Shown here in pieces: positions 25,246 through 34,538 of a DNA stretch of 64,000 nucleotides. A model generated the notes under the pieces. That model had not been told where the DNA came from. It did not search any database and worked only from the letters and a program-made list of their open reading frames with translations. Every line of letters begins with the position of its first letter. Position 1 is the first letter of the stretch. The DNA comes from Catalimonadaceae bacterium JC749 (GTDB taxonomy: Bacteria > Bacteroidota > Bacteroidia > Cytophagales > Cyclobacteriaceae), in NCBI GenBank assembly GCA_021730635.1, contig JAJNNC010000001.1, forward strand, positions 992,001-1,056,000, written 5' to 3'. A program made the translations under genes and the position numbers.

Positions 25246-26028
25246 TTATTTGAGTTCAAACATCACCACTTTATGCGCCTGGCGGTCAATCCCCCATAAT
25301 GTCTGTTTTTGCCAGCGATCCCAGGCAATTCCCTGTCCTTTAATAGGTGCCGCAAGGGTCTTGACGAGTTGCAGGGTATACCCAGCAGAAGGGATCGCTA
25401 ACACATAGATCTCAGGATGGTCATGGCCGGTCACATACAGTAAACCATCTTCGCCCCATACTCCTCCTGAAGTGCTGTAGGGAGCCATTCTGTCTATCAC
25501 CTCTTTGGGAAAAATCCAGGCTTGCAGACGCTGCCATTTTTTGTCAAACTGAACCAATTGTGTCCAGCGTGTATCTTTCCCTTCCGAAGATCCATTTTCT
25601 CCGTAGTGAGCAAAAGCGACCCACCAATAATCATCCTTTCGCTCAACCCAGGTGGCCGAACCAATCATAATACCAAAACTGTGATTACCTATAGGCTGCA
25701 TCGTTTTCGTGTCGTAAGCTTCGATGGAACTGGCCATAGGAGAATCCGGAAAATTAGAATGGCTACAGTATAAGGTATCTCCTATCACGATGCCACTATT
25801 CAGGTGTTTGATGATACCCTCAGCCTTACCGTCCCATGACGCAATTTTTTTTCCACTGTTTTTGTGATACTTCACAATGCTGCTGTTGTTGATTACATAA
25901 AAAAATTCTTCATCCACGGCCACAGCTTGTTGTACCTGGTCCACTGTAAAACTTTTCAACAACTGTGACTGAGCCTGTAGCGGACTATACAACACACAAA
26001 ACAAAAAAAACAACCAGGGCATGTGCAT
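25246..26028 (-). CDS. Secreted beta-propeller-like protein of unknown function
   Basis: A 260-residue exported protein. The signal peptide is 'MPWLFFLFCVLYSPLQAQ' (ATG at 26028 or 26022); the longest frame adds about 44 non-signal residues and is unlikely. The mature part repeats short strand patterns such as 'VAVDEEFFYVINNSSIVKY', 'GDTLYCSHSNFP' and 'GVWGEDGLLYVTGHDHPEIYVL'. This looks like a single beta-propeller of the NHL/SMP-30-like type. No catalytic motif is clear. A separate gene, with about 180 bases to the next one. I do not assign a function. Confidence 0.6.
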   Translation of the reverse strand: MHMPWLFFLFCVLYSPLQAQSQLLKSFTVDQVQQAVAVDEEFFYVINNSSIVKYHKNSGKKIASWDGKAEGIIKHLNSGIVIGDTLYCSHSNFPDSPMASSIEAYDTKTMQPIGNHSFGIMIGSATWVERKDDYWWVAFAHYGENGSSEGKDTRWTQLVQFDKKWQRLQAWIFPKEVIDRMAPYSTSGGVWGEDGLLYVTGHDHPEIYVLAIPSAGYTLQLVKTLAAPIKGQGIAWDRWQKQTLWGIDRQAHKVVMFELK

Positions 26029-26205
26029 AGGTTTGAAAAAGTAAGTATCCTCTGATACTTGAAGAACGTGAAAAAAAGATGATTTGCAAGCGCCAACGTT
26101 TGATTTAATCACAGCATGAGCTGATGCGCCAAGGTTATGGTGCCTTTCATATATTGCCAAACAGACAGAAGTGGAAAGAAAAATCAGAAACGAAGATTCC
26201 TATAT

Positions 26206-26973
26206 TTATCTTACCATCATCTTGCGCGATTGAATAGCCTGACGAATCTGGTCCGCAAGCCCCTGAGGATCTTCCAGAGGGATTAAATGCCCTACCTTCT
26301 TGACTGTTACAAGTGTTGCGTTTTTTAGGAGCTGTACCACATCACTTTGGATAATGCTGTATGGAATCACAGGATCATCTTCAGAGGCAATCACAGTCAC
26401 TGGTATATTCACTTTAGGCATGTATCTGGCAATGGAGTGTTGCATGCCCTCCAGCAGCCACCAGCGCCAGGTGTGATTGTCAATGAGCATTTGCGTATCT
26501 ACGGCCAGCGCATAACGCTCTTTGGGAAGCGATTTTACCGTAGCTTTTTTAACGTTTATTTCTGCGTTTTTCCGGTTGGGGTGGTCTAGCATACGTTCAC
26601 GCTCTTCATCCGGCATGGGTTCTTGTGTCGGTGGAGAAGGCGCTACCAAAATAATTTGTTCAATGCCGCTAGGGTAGTCGGCAGCCAATTGCAAAGCGAT
26701 CTTTCCGCTCATAGAATGCCCTATAACCGTGTAATGATTAATGTTCATCAATTGCAGAATATTCCTGATAGCGTGTGTGTAGCCTACTATCTTGGGTGTG
26801 GAAAGAGGAGCAGTGCCACCAAAGCCGGGCAGATTTAGTGCTATGCATTTATATTCAGACTGTAAAATATCAGCCATCCATTGCCAGCTATCCGCAGCGC
26901 CCCCAAAATAATGCAGGAAGACAAGAACTTCTTCCCCCTTACCCCATTGTCTGAAAGAAAGATGGTTTGCCAT
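26206..26973 (-). CDS. Alpha/beta-fold hydrolase
   Basis: A 255-residue single-domain hydrolase. Ser87 is the nucleophile ('VIGHSMSGKIAL'), the acid is in 'IASEDDPVIP', and the base His lies in 'KKVGHLIPLEDP'. The oxyanion region 'FLHYFGGAADSW' has the family's HG-like turn in a modified form (His-Tyr-Phe-Gly-Gly). No signal peptide. The substrate is unknown, as is usual for this broad fold: esters, lactones or epoxides. It lies alone, upstream of the secreted propeller gene, same strand. Confidence 0.9.
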   Translation of the reverse strand: MANHLSFRQWGKGEEVLVFLHYFGGAADSWQWMADILQSEYKCIALNLPGFGGTAPLSTPKIVGYTHAIRNILQLMNINHYTVIGHSMSGKIALQLAADYPSGIEQIILVAPSPPTQEPMPDEERERMLDHPNRKNAEINVKKATVKSLPKERYALAVDTQMLIDNHTWRWWLLEGMQHSIARYMPKVNIPVTVIASEDDPVIPYSIIQSDVVQLLKNATLVTVKKVGHLIPLEDPQGLADQIRQAIQSRKMMVR

Positions 26974-27116
26974 AAAGAGCTATCGTTTTAAGGCATAACA
27001 GTGCTATTGCTATAGCCTCACCTCTATCAGGAAGCGTATGACAAAGATGGACTACCGCACCAGCCTGGAATACTTATAAATAAGTTTGTATTGAAAATGT
27101 ATGGTAGCGCTAAGGA

Positions 27117-27932
27117 TCAGCCAAAAGCGGATTCAACCGATCCGCCATCTACCCTATAGTTACTTCCGTTGACATAGCTGGAGAGTTCTGAACATAAGAA
27201 GCTGATGACGGCAGCCACTTCCCTGGGTTGTCCACGACGCTGTACTTCTATGTGCGGGCGCTTGTTTTTTAGAAACCATGCTACAGCTTCATCAAAGGAA
27301 ATGCCCTTCTCTTCAGCCAATTCTTCCATCATTTTATCCGTCATAGGTGTGGCTACATAAGCTGGCGACACACAATTGACCAGTATACCATCCCGGCCAT
27401 AGCTTCTGGACAAACATTTGGCCAGATTGATGATAGCCGCTTTGCAGGCATTGTAAGGACTTTCTTCAGGGTAAGGCTGAAAGGCATTTTCGGAGGCAAT
27501 CAAGACAATCCGTCCCCAACCTTTCTCCCGCATCTGTGGAATAAATGCCCGGCAAAGCCGCACGGCAGCCATCAAATCCGTATCAATAGTTTCCATCCAA
27601 TCCTTATCGCTAAGCTCCAGAAAGTCTCCGGCAGCCCCACGAGCACCTGCACAGTTCACCAGAATATCGGTCCCTCCAAATTTTTCCTTTACTTTTTGCG
27701 CCATGCTCTGCACTGCCTTGTCATCAGTCAGATCTGCCGGAATACTCATCATATGCTCACTTGTTTTTGCATAAGACTTAAGCTTATCAGCAGCCTTTTT
27801 CAAAGCTTCCTGGTCAAGGTCGTTCAGGACAACCTTTGCACCTTCCTGCAAAAGAATTTTTGCGGTTTCCAGGCCTATACCTGAATCTGCCCCTGTAATC
27901 ACTGCTATTTTGCCTTCAATCTGTAAATTCAT
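27117..27932 (-). CDS. SDR oxidoreductase
   Basis: A 271-residue classical short-chain dehydrogenase. 'ITGADSGIGLETA' (12-24) is the cofactor motif, 'LVNCAGARGA' follows, Ser is in 'VLIASENAF', and 'SPYNACKAAI' gives Tyr-x3-Lys. The C terminus has 'NYRVDGGSVESA', typical of FabG-like enzymes. Cytoplasmic. It may act as an acetoacetyl- or polyol dehydrogenase; nothing in the neighbourhood fixes the substrate. A monocistronic unit, with gaps of more than 140 bases on both sides. Confidence 0.88.
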   Translation of the reverse strand: MNLQIEGKIAVITGADSGIGLETAKILLQEGAKVVLNDLDQEALKKAADKLKSYAKTSEHMMSIPADLTDDKAVQSMAQKVKEKFGGTDILVNCAGARGAAGDFLELSDKDWMETIDTDLMAAVRLCRAFIPQMREKGWGRIVLIASENAFQPYPEESPYNACKAAIINLAKCLSRSYGRDGILVNCVSPAYVATPMTDKMMEELAEEKGISFDEAVAWFLKNKRPHIEVQRRGQPREVAAVISFLCSELSSYVNGSNYRVDGGSVESAFG

Positions 27933-28077
27933 TTCGTTTTGTTGTTTTCTTCAAGAATATTTCATAAACAACAAGACGGCTTTTGAATTGTTTAGACATT
28001 TGATTCAATTGTTAAACAAAACTGTTTTTGGAGTTGATTTGTCTTAAACTTAGAGATGAAATGGCTCCTTTTCTTCA

Positions 28078-29679
28078 TCATTCTATAGGCTCCTTCTCAA
28101 AATCAGAAGGGTTAACCCAGCCGGCTTTGATGTCTTCCCCTTGCTTATAACGCTCATAAAAGTGACGCGACTGCGCCCCGGCATACTCATATTCATCAAA
28201 AATATGTCCCTGACCAACCATACGCGGATCCCCTTGGGCTTTCAGTTGCTCAAAGAGCTGATTCTTTAGGTCCTCTTTGATAGCCTGATATTCTGCATGC
28301 AGGGCCAGGTTATCCATACAAGCCGGATCTTTACTTTTGTGATACAATTCCTCCTGGGGTCTTTTGCCAAAAGAAGCTTGCCAGAAGTGTGCTGTTTCTT
28401 GCTGCTTTCTTCTGTTCAGTATCAGTGTCTTGGTAGGGCTGCCATCCGTATTGAGGTACCCTGTCTCCGGATTACCGGCTGGCCAACGGTTCGGCTCGAA
28501 GTTGTGCAGGTAAAGATATTCTTTGGTCACTAGCCCCCTGATAGGATAGCCCCAATCGTGAGGTCTGCCCACATCATGACGTTCCTTGCCCAGGAGTACG
28601 GCCTTTCTCTCAGCTTCTACCTGCCCTTCCTTTTCACTGTAGAAAATGTTTGTCAGGCTCTTGCCTGTGATGGGCTGCATGGCTGAAGAATCGGCCACAA
28701 TGCCAGCCACTTCCAGAAAGGTAGGGACAAAATCTATGAAACTGACAAAGTCCTCTATACTTCTACCCGGATTTTCAATCCCCTTCCTCCACATGATAGC
28801 CAGGGGTAGATGATTGGCATATTCATAGGCCTGCCCCTTGATCCTGGGAAAAGGCATGCCATTGTCGGCTGTGACCACAATGATGGTATTGTCCAGTTCT
28901 CCCCTCTCTTCCAGCAATGCCAGCATTTTTTGCAGATGCTGATCAAAATATTCCAGTTCATAGGCATAATCCAGCATATCCGTTCTGACTGTATCAGTGT
29001 CAGGCCAGAAAGCAGGCACCTTGTCAATAGCCTCTATGCTTTTTCCTCCCTTTTCTATACCTGAGCCAAATGTATAAGCCCGATGCGGTTCTGTAGAACC
29101 ATACCAGAAACAGAAAGGCTGATCCTCAGGCTTTTGGTTGAGAAAATCTGCAAAGTTACGAGCATAATCATTGGTGTTGATGTCAGTTGTAGGTGGCTGC
29201 GTGGCAAACTGATTATAGGCAGGTCCGGTCAACGCTCTTTTTCTGCCGTCCACTTCCCCCACCTCTCCGGGAGCCCAACCTTTGGCGGTGTGGCCTGTAT
29301 GATAGCCTTGTGTGGCAAACACTTCCATAAAAGTTTTGAATTTGTCAGGAAAATAAGGGGAGTGGTTGGCAGCTTCCTCCAGTTGCCAGGAGTTTCTGCC
29401 GGTCAGGATACAAGCCCTGGAAGGAGCACACTTGGCATTGGGAGTATAGGCATTCATAAACAAGAGACCTTCCTGAGCCACCTGGTCAAAGGCAGGGGTG
29501 TTCACCCAGGCGCATCCATAGGCACTCATGTAGGGAAAGGAAGCATCATCGGCTATGGCCAATAAGATATTGGGGCGGGCTGCAGGCTGCTGAGTATCCT
29601 GTTTTTCTTGTGGAGAACAACTTACCAGCAAAATCAGACATACCAGCCCAAGGAACCTGATGTTAAAAAAATACTTCAT
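28078..29679 (-). CDS. Family S1 sulfatase, lipoprotein
   Basis: A 533-residue sulfatase. Cys84 lies in 'KCAPSRACILTGR', the CxPSR motif whose Cys is converted to formylglycine by a maturase. Metal-binding Asp44-Asp45 follow 'NILLAIA', and 'VVTADNGMPFP' carries the Asp-Asn metal ligands. A signal with lipobox ('ILLVSCSPQ', Cys21) places it in the periplasm or on the cell surface. Architecture and 'TEPHRAYTFGSG' resemble heparan N-sulfatase-like members of family S1, so a sulfated glycan is likely, but subfamily and substrate are inferred. It sits 41 bases after the PhoD-like gene and is probably its co-transcribed partner. No maturase gene is in the window. Confidence 0.9.
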   Translation of the reverse strand: MKYFFNIRFLGLVCLILLVSCSPQEKQDTQQPAARPNILLAIADDASFPYMSAYGCAWVNTPAFDQVAQEGLLFMNAYTPNAKCAPSRACILTGRNSWQLEEAANHSPYFPDKFKTFMEVFATQGYHTGHTAKGWAPGEVGEVDGRKRALTGPAYNQFATQPPTTDINTNDYARNFADFLNQKPEDQPFCFWYGSTEPHRAYTFGSGIEKGGKSIEAIDKVPAFWPDTDTVRTDMLDYAYELEYFDQHLQKMLALLEERGELDNTIIVVTADNGMPFPRIKGQAYEYANHLPLAIMWRKGIENPGRSIEDFVSFIDFVPTFLEVAGIVADSSAMQPITGKSLTNIFYSEKEGQVEAERKAVLLGKERHDVGRPHDWGYPIRGLVTKEYLYLHNFEPNRWPAGNPETGYLNTDGSPTKTLILNRRKQQETAHFWQASFGKRPQEELYHKSKDPACMDNLALHAEYQAIKEDLKNQLFEQLKAQGDPRMVGQGHIFDEYEYAGAQSRHFYERYKQGEDIKAGWVNPSDFEKEPIE

Positions 29680-29720
29680 TCATTCATCATTTTTATAGTC
29701 TTTACAGACCTGAATTACTT

Positions 29721-32330
29721 TTACAATTTAACCACTCTTGGTTCTTTATTGCCACTAGAAGTTGACAGGCCCGTTAAAGTTTTCTCTTTTCCCGCTTCTG
29801 GTTCGCTGACTTTTATCTTGTAGGTCCCTTCGGAAAACACATGAGGCCGAAAGCGATTGCCTTTCAGGCGCAAGATGTATTCTGTTTCATTATTTGCTTC
29901 ATTGATCAGTTCAATGACCGGGTTCTTCACCCCTTCTATCTTGAGTTCATCCAGGAATGCCACTGCTTTACGACCGTAGTTGTCTTGCTGTTTGATCGTA
30001 ACAGGCCACCCCAGGTACTGCCCTTTGGGTTCTTTGTCAGGATCTACATACCTTGGCCAGCACTCTAGGGTCATGGTGCGCTCCTGCTTGTTGAAAGTAA
30101 CCATTCCATACCCTGTTGACCTGTCATAAATGAGAGAGGGTTCCCGATACGTCTGTTGAGGGTTGGCTACGGCATGTACTGTCATGCGGTTGCCGAAGCC
30201 ATCCTGAAAATTACCCGTATAGGCTGGCTGACCGGGCAAAGCCTGATGTGAGGCTTCTACAGGAGGCCACCAACGACGGGGAAAAATATTATTCAGGGCC
30301 GGACCGGCAAAAGCATACCCTGCATCTCCATATTCGTCTATTCCATATTGCACCATACTGGCCAGGTGTTGGTCTCCGGCAATATGCAGGGCAAAACATT
30401 TGCGGATGATGCTCAAAGCTTCATCTCTTCCCTTCTGCGGCCAGCCATTGGAGTCCATATCGGTTGTAGGCGCATCTCCCTGCACATATTCTCCAGGCTC
30501 AGGAATAGGAAGCTTCGGCACTATGCTATCAATAATACTTCCTTTGGGTAAAGTAGCTACCGTACAGAAGTTGGTTTGCGATAAAACCGCTTTCATTTCC
30601 ACACCTCTCTTCCAATCTGTGCTCCATTCTTTCAGGAAGGTGAGCTGGCGGTCTCCCAGCAGATCAGCCTCTACATCATAGTGCGCTTTAATATTAAATG
30701 CAGGATTCTGGATGAAGCCGTTTGTGACTTTGGCTTCTTCGGGTAATACGTTTTTCGGAGCCGATTTAAACTTGCGGTCTTCCAGTATGGCAAAGCTTAT
30801 GCCGCCGTAATTCCAGTGAGTATAGTATACTCCAATGCCCTGCTTAACAGGAGTGGGGTCATAGGGGTCGGGCAGATGCCCGGTTTGGGTGCGTTGCACC
30901 ATATTGACCCACTCAGCCGGCATTTTGTAGCCTCCCTGGTCCTGGGCGGCATAGGTCCAACCTTCGTCTGTAGGCGCCTGCTTTCCGGCTTCTCCCCATA
31001 CATTGCCATGGTATACATCATGGTCATCGGGGATGCAGGCAGCAGGTATATGACGAAAAATTTCCCGGTATGACCAGCCGAACATATACCATTTGCGAAG
31101 ATAGTCCAGGGTAGCTTTCTCCATGGGGCTGGTCTGTATACCAAACCCGCCCGTACTTTCATAAAACTGATCACCCAGGAAAACGGCCAGGTCAGGGTTG
31201 TGCTTATTCACATGCAGCGCCACTTCCTGGTCGGGAAATCCATGGTCGCCATTACAACTGAACACGGCTACTTTAACCTGAGCAGCTTCCATGGGTTCCT
31301 GGGCTATGGTTCCTTCATACGTATAGGTTTGAACTCCTTTCTTTAATGGTAATTCCAGGTACACCCGATAAGGCACTGCATTTTTATAAGGCCAGTCTTC
31401 TATTCTAAACTGTGCGGTTCGCCCCATAGGGTCCATGGACCTTTGTTGCAGTGTTTTCCATTGATTGTTGTCTTGAATTTGCAAAGCAATATGATGCCCC
31501 GGAATAGCTTCTATGGGAGCCAGTTGGGCAGTAAGTTTTAAGATTTGATCATGGAGGGTATACTGGGCAAAACAGATGGGCCCAAAGGTATGATGTTGCG
31601 CATAGCTGATTTTTGCTCCCTGTATCTCCCAGTTGCCAAAGGCTACCGAAGGTTGCTCCGAGTGCTCTTCGTGCTCTGCAAAATGGGAAATCAGGGCCAT
31701 ATTACCCTGGAGTTCCTCATTAGTAATGTCTCCTACACTTAATTCAGTCAGCGGCTGTCCTCCTCCTTTTTTAGTGGCCGATAAGGTAAGCCTGTATTTT
31801 TCGTTCTCAGGCACTGCTATCAACTGCAGCCTGAGCGGCTGTTTTGCCTCTACTGTTTGTGTAGCCCGCTTTTCTCCTATGAATAACGTTCCATCGGTAG
31901 AAATACCAGCATCCAGCCCTTTGCCAAATACCGCTGCAGAACGATAATCCTCAAACTTACCTTGAGCACCAATGCTGAAACCAACATAGTTTTGCCCAGA
32001 CGGCTGGGTATTTAGCATTTCCACCTCTACACTTAATTCAAATCCTGCTTCCTGATCAGATATCTGGCAAGACAGACAGTGCAATGTTCTGTGGTTACCG
32101 CTTATGTCACAAACTGCTTTGCCCTTGCGAATCTGCCAATCCTGCAAGCGATTGCCCCAATATTCCGGGCCTACCCAATCCATATCATGCCAACTTTGCC
32201 AGGAACTCCGGAAGTTAACAGGTCGTAGAGGAGTAGCTGCTGATGTGCCTCTGTTCTTTCGTTTGGATAACAGTAGCTGAGGGGTAAGCGTACTGAGGGC
32301 AATCGCTTTAACCGCTTTCCTTCGTTGCAT
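29721..32330 (-). CDS. PhoD-like alkaline phosphatase/phosphodiesterase
   Basis: An 869-residue protein. The N terminus is a twin-arginine-like or Sec signal ('MQRRKAVKAIALSTLTPQLLLS'). Residues about 40-380 are beta-rich, low-similarity modules. The catalytic PhoD-like metallophosphatase region has 'VAVFSCNGDHGFP', 'DLAVFLGDQFYES', 'IPDDHDVYHGN' and 'HIAGDQHLASM', where Asp and His residues bind the metals. Such enzymes release phosphate from phosphodiesters or teichoic-like polymers, and this long form may be a nuclease or a glycan-associated phosphatase. The sulfatase gene follows in the same direction. Substrate unknown. Confidence 0.85.
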   Translation of the reverse strand: MQRRKAVKAIALSTLTPQLLLSKRKNRGTSAATPLRPVNFRSSWQSWHDMDWVGPEYWGNRLQDWQIRKGKAVCDISGNHRTLHCLSCQISDQEAGFELSVEVEMLNTQPSGQNYVGFSIGAQGKFEDYRSAAVFGKGLDAGISTDGTLFIGEKRATQTVEAKQPLRLQLIAVPENEKYRLTLSATKKGGGQPLTELSVGDITNEELQGNMALISHFAEHEEHSEQPSVAFGNWEIQGAKISYAQHHTFGPICFAQYTLHDQILKLTAQLAPIEAIPGHHIALQIQDNNQWKTLQQRSMDPMGRTAQFRIEDWPYKNAVPYRVYLELPLKKGVQTYTYEGTIAQEPMEAAQVKVAVFSCNGDHGFPDQEVALHVNKHNPDLAVFLGDQFYESTGGFGIQTSPMEKATLDYLRKWYMFGWSYREIFRHIPAACIPDDHDVYHGNVWGEAGKQAPTDEGWTYAAQDQGGYKMPAEWVNMVQRTQTGHLPDPYDPTPVKQGIGVYYTHWNYGGISFAILEDRKFKSAPKNVLPEEAKVTNGFIQNPAFNIKAHYDVEADLLGDRQLTFLKEWSTDWKRGVEMKAVLSQTNFCTVATLPKGSIIDSIVPKLPIPEPGEYVQGDAPTTDMDSNGWPQKGRDEALSIIRKCFALHIAGDQHLASMVQYGIDEYGDAGYAFAGPALNNIFPRRWWPPVEASHQALPGQPAYTGNFQDGFGNRMTVHAVANPQQTYREPSLIYDRSTGYGMVTFNKQERTMTLECWPRYVDPDKEPKGQYLGWPVTIKQQDNYGRKAVAFLDELKIEGVKNPVIELINEANNETEYILRLKGNRFRPHVFSEGTYKIKVSEPEAGKEKTLTGLSTSSGNKEPRVVKL

Positions 32331-32764
32331 AGATGGTAATTTAGTAAGTATCTAGGTTTCTTTCGAAAAGAAATTAAACAGCGTTGCTCCTCTCTCCTCA
32401 TTTGGCAAATAAAAAATTTCCCTGTTCAATATACACATTCACATTTATTTTGACACAATATACTGCCAACACTCCTCTCCTGAAATGTACCAGGTATTAT
32501 AACAGGCTTTTCAGTATCTATCCGGTTTGTTTGAATCCAGATAGCAGGAAACCATTTTCTGCATATTCTTCCCAGGCATCATTAGTAAATATATAGGCGA
32601 TAGATACTTCATTGTAAGAATCTGGCCCTTAATAATTTTAAAATTTACTTTTAGAAAGGATTTAGACAGCTGAACACTCTTTAGGAAATGACTTACCTAC
32701 CTGAATTTTTATAGTAGAAAGCTTTGCTTTCAGAGCTATATATGACCCTTGCCATTTCTACCCA
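32331..32764. other. Gene-free gap, nothing recognised
   Basis: About 430 AT-rich bases between the PhoD-like gene and the cstA-like gene. No coding frame, repeat, RNA gene or clear promoter pair was seen; the end of the CstA transcript and the start of the PhoD one must lie here. Confidence 0.6.
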
Positions 32765-34408
32765 CTACACTTTTTCAAAATGCGGGTCCGGCTCGTTCAG
32801 TTCTTTCTTGAGGCTCTCTTTAGCCAGCCAAATCAGCGCCACCGAAAGCAGAAATAATAAACCGGCCAATACAGAAAGGATGTAAACGCCTTTATTAAAG
32901 TTCTGAATAGCAAAAAGCAGAAGTGAGCTAAGTGTCACAGCAAACATAAAAAACATAGGCACCAACACGAAGGCAGGTTTTATTTTTCTTTTGATGAGCC
33001 AAACGGCCACTGCCAATAGCGCTAATGCCGCCAATAATTGATTGGCTGAACCAAAGATAGGCCAAAGCGTTGTAAATTCGCCAGAGGTGAGGAGTAAGAC
33101 AGAAAGCAACACTACTACAAAAGTGGCTAGATAACGGTTGCCTGAGAACATTTTAGCTGCTTTATGATCCACATCCTCAAAATATTCCTGAAAAGTAAAT
33201 CTGGCTAAGCGGGTACACGTATCTAAGGTGGTCAGGGCAAAGGCTGATACAGTAAGGGCTACAAAAGAAGTAGCCAGCGATGCAGCAATACCGGTAGAAG
33301 AGATCATACTGCCTAAGCCATCGGCAAACATCGTCACAGGACCTTCCACACTCAATCTGCTGGCATACTCTGTCCTGCTGATGACAATGACCGAGCCTAC
33401 AGAAATAATGGCCAGAAAAGATTCTATCAGCATACCGCCATAACCAATCACTTTGGTATCCTTTTCCTGATTCACTTGCTTAGAAGTGGTGCCGGAGGCT
33501 ACTAACGAATGAAAGCCACTGATAGCGCCACAGGCGATCGTAACAAAAAGGACAGGGAACAAGTATCCCAGGTTCTCTGAGCTGAACTGTACCTCATTGT
33601 CCATTTTGATTTCAGGATTGGCTATGAAAACTCCTATCACAGCAAAAATCATAAGGCCATACAATAGAAAACTGTTCAGATAATCTCTGGGCTGTAGCAG
33701 GAAAGATACCGGTGTGACAGAAGCGATAAATGCATATCCCATCAATAGTACAATCCATAATTTGTAATCGAGAAGAAAAGGGATTTGAATTCCCAGATAT
33801 ACAAAGTAATACATCAGGACTACCCCGATAATTGAATTAAGGACAAAAGCGCCTTTCTTATGGCTGGTCAGTTTGTTGACCATGCCAAATACAATGGCTA
33901 ATCCGATAAACAGCATAGAGGCAGAGGCCACACCCGGGCTGTTCACAAATGTTTTGGCAATGATATCCGCAAAGACCCCAATGATGAGAATCAGTGTAGC
34001 AAAGCTGAAAATCAGGAAAAGAAATTTCCCCTGCCGGCCTATATATTTCTGAATAATGGCACCAATAGATTTACCATCATGTCGCATAGAGGCTACCATA
34101 CTGGTAAGATCATGTACGGCTCCAAAAAAGATACCTCCTACCAGAATCCAGAGCACCGCCGGAATCCAGCCAAAGGTGATAGCAATGATAGGCCCTACAA
34201 TAGGACCAGCCCCTGCGATAGAGGCAAAATGATGCCCCAGCACTACAGGCGTTTTACTAGGTATATAGTCTACACCGTCTTCATGTTTGTGAGCAGGTGT
34301 TATGTTTTTATTGTCAATCATTATTCTACCTGCCACAAACCGCCCGTAGGTGTAGTAAGCACCCAGAAGAATAATGCCTGCTATGACTAATAAAATTATA
34401 AGGTTCAT
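32765..34408 (-). CDS. CstA-family transporter
   Basis: A 547-residue inner-membrane protein with about 14 hydrophobic helices. The CstA core is clear: 'HKHEDGVDYIPSKTPVVLGHHFASIAGAGPIVGP', 'AVHDLTSMVASMRHDGKSIG', and 'GFHSLVASGTTSKQVNQEKD'. E. coli CstA is about 700 residues, so this is the shorter form common in Bacteroidota. Characterised members move peptides or pyruvate when carbon is scarce; the substrate here is not shown. The C-terminal 'PDPHFEKV' tail is short. Isolated gene, no regulator beside it. Confidence 0.93.
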   Translation of the reverse strand: MNLIILLVIAGIILLGAYYTYGRFVAGRIMIDNKNITPAHKHEDGVDYIPSKTPVVLGHHFASIAGAGPIVGPIIAITFGWIPAVLWILVGGIFFGAVHDLTSMVASMRHDGKSIGAIIQKYIGRQGKFLFLIFSFATLILIIGVFADIIAKTFVNSPGVASASMLFIGLAIVFGMVNKLTSHKKGAFVLNSIIGVVLMYYFVYLGIQIPFLLDYKLWIVLLMGYAFIASVTPVSFLLQPRDYLNSFLLYGLMIFAVIGVFIANPEIKMDNEVQFSSENLGYLFPVLFVTIACGAISGFHSLVASGTTSKQVNQEKDTKVIGYGGMLIESFLAIISVGSVIVISRTEYASRLSVEGPVTMFADGLGSMISSTGIAASLATSFVALTVSAFALTTLDTCTRLARFTFQEYFEDVDHKAAKMFSGNRYLATFVVVLLSVLLLTSGEFTTLWPIFGSANQLLAALALLAVAVWLIKRKIKPAFVLVPMFFMFAVTLSSLLLFAIQNFNKGVYILSVLAGLLFLLSVALIWLAKESLKKELNEPDPHFEKV

Positions 34409-34538
34409 TCGTGTTTATTACTAGATTAAAAATAATTTTCCTCAGGATATACTTTTTTAAAGTTAAATACTTTCATGAATGATCGTTCTTTTCATAAAAG
34501 ATTTTTCTGATCTCAGAACCGCCTTACATGTTTGTAAA

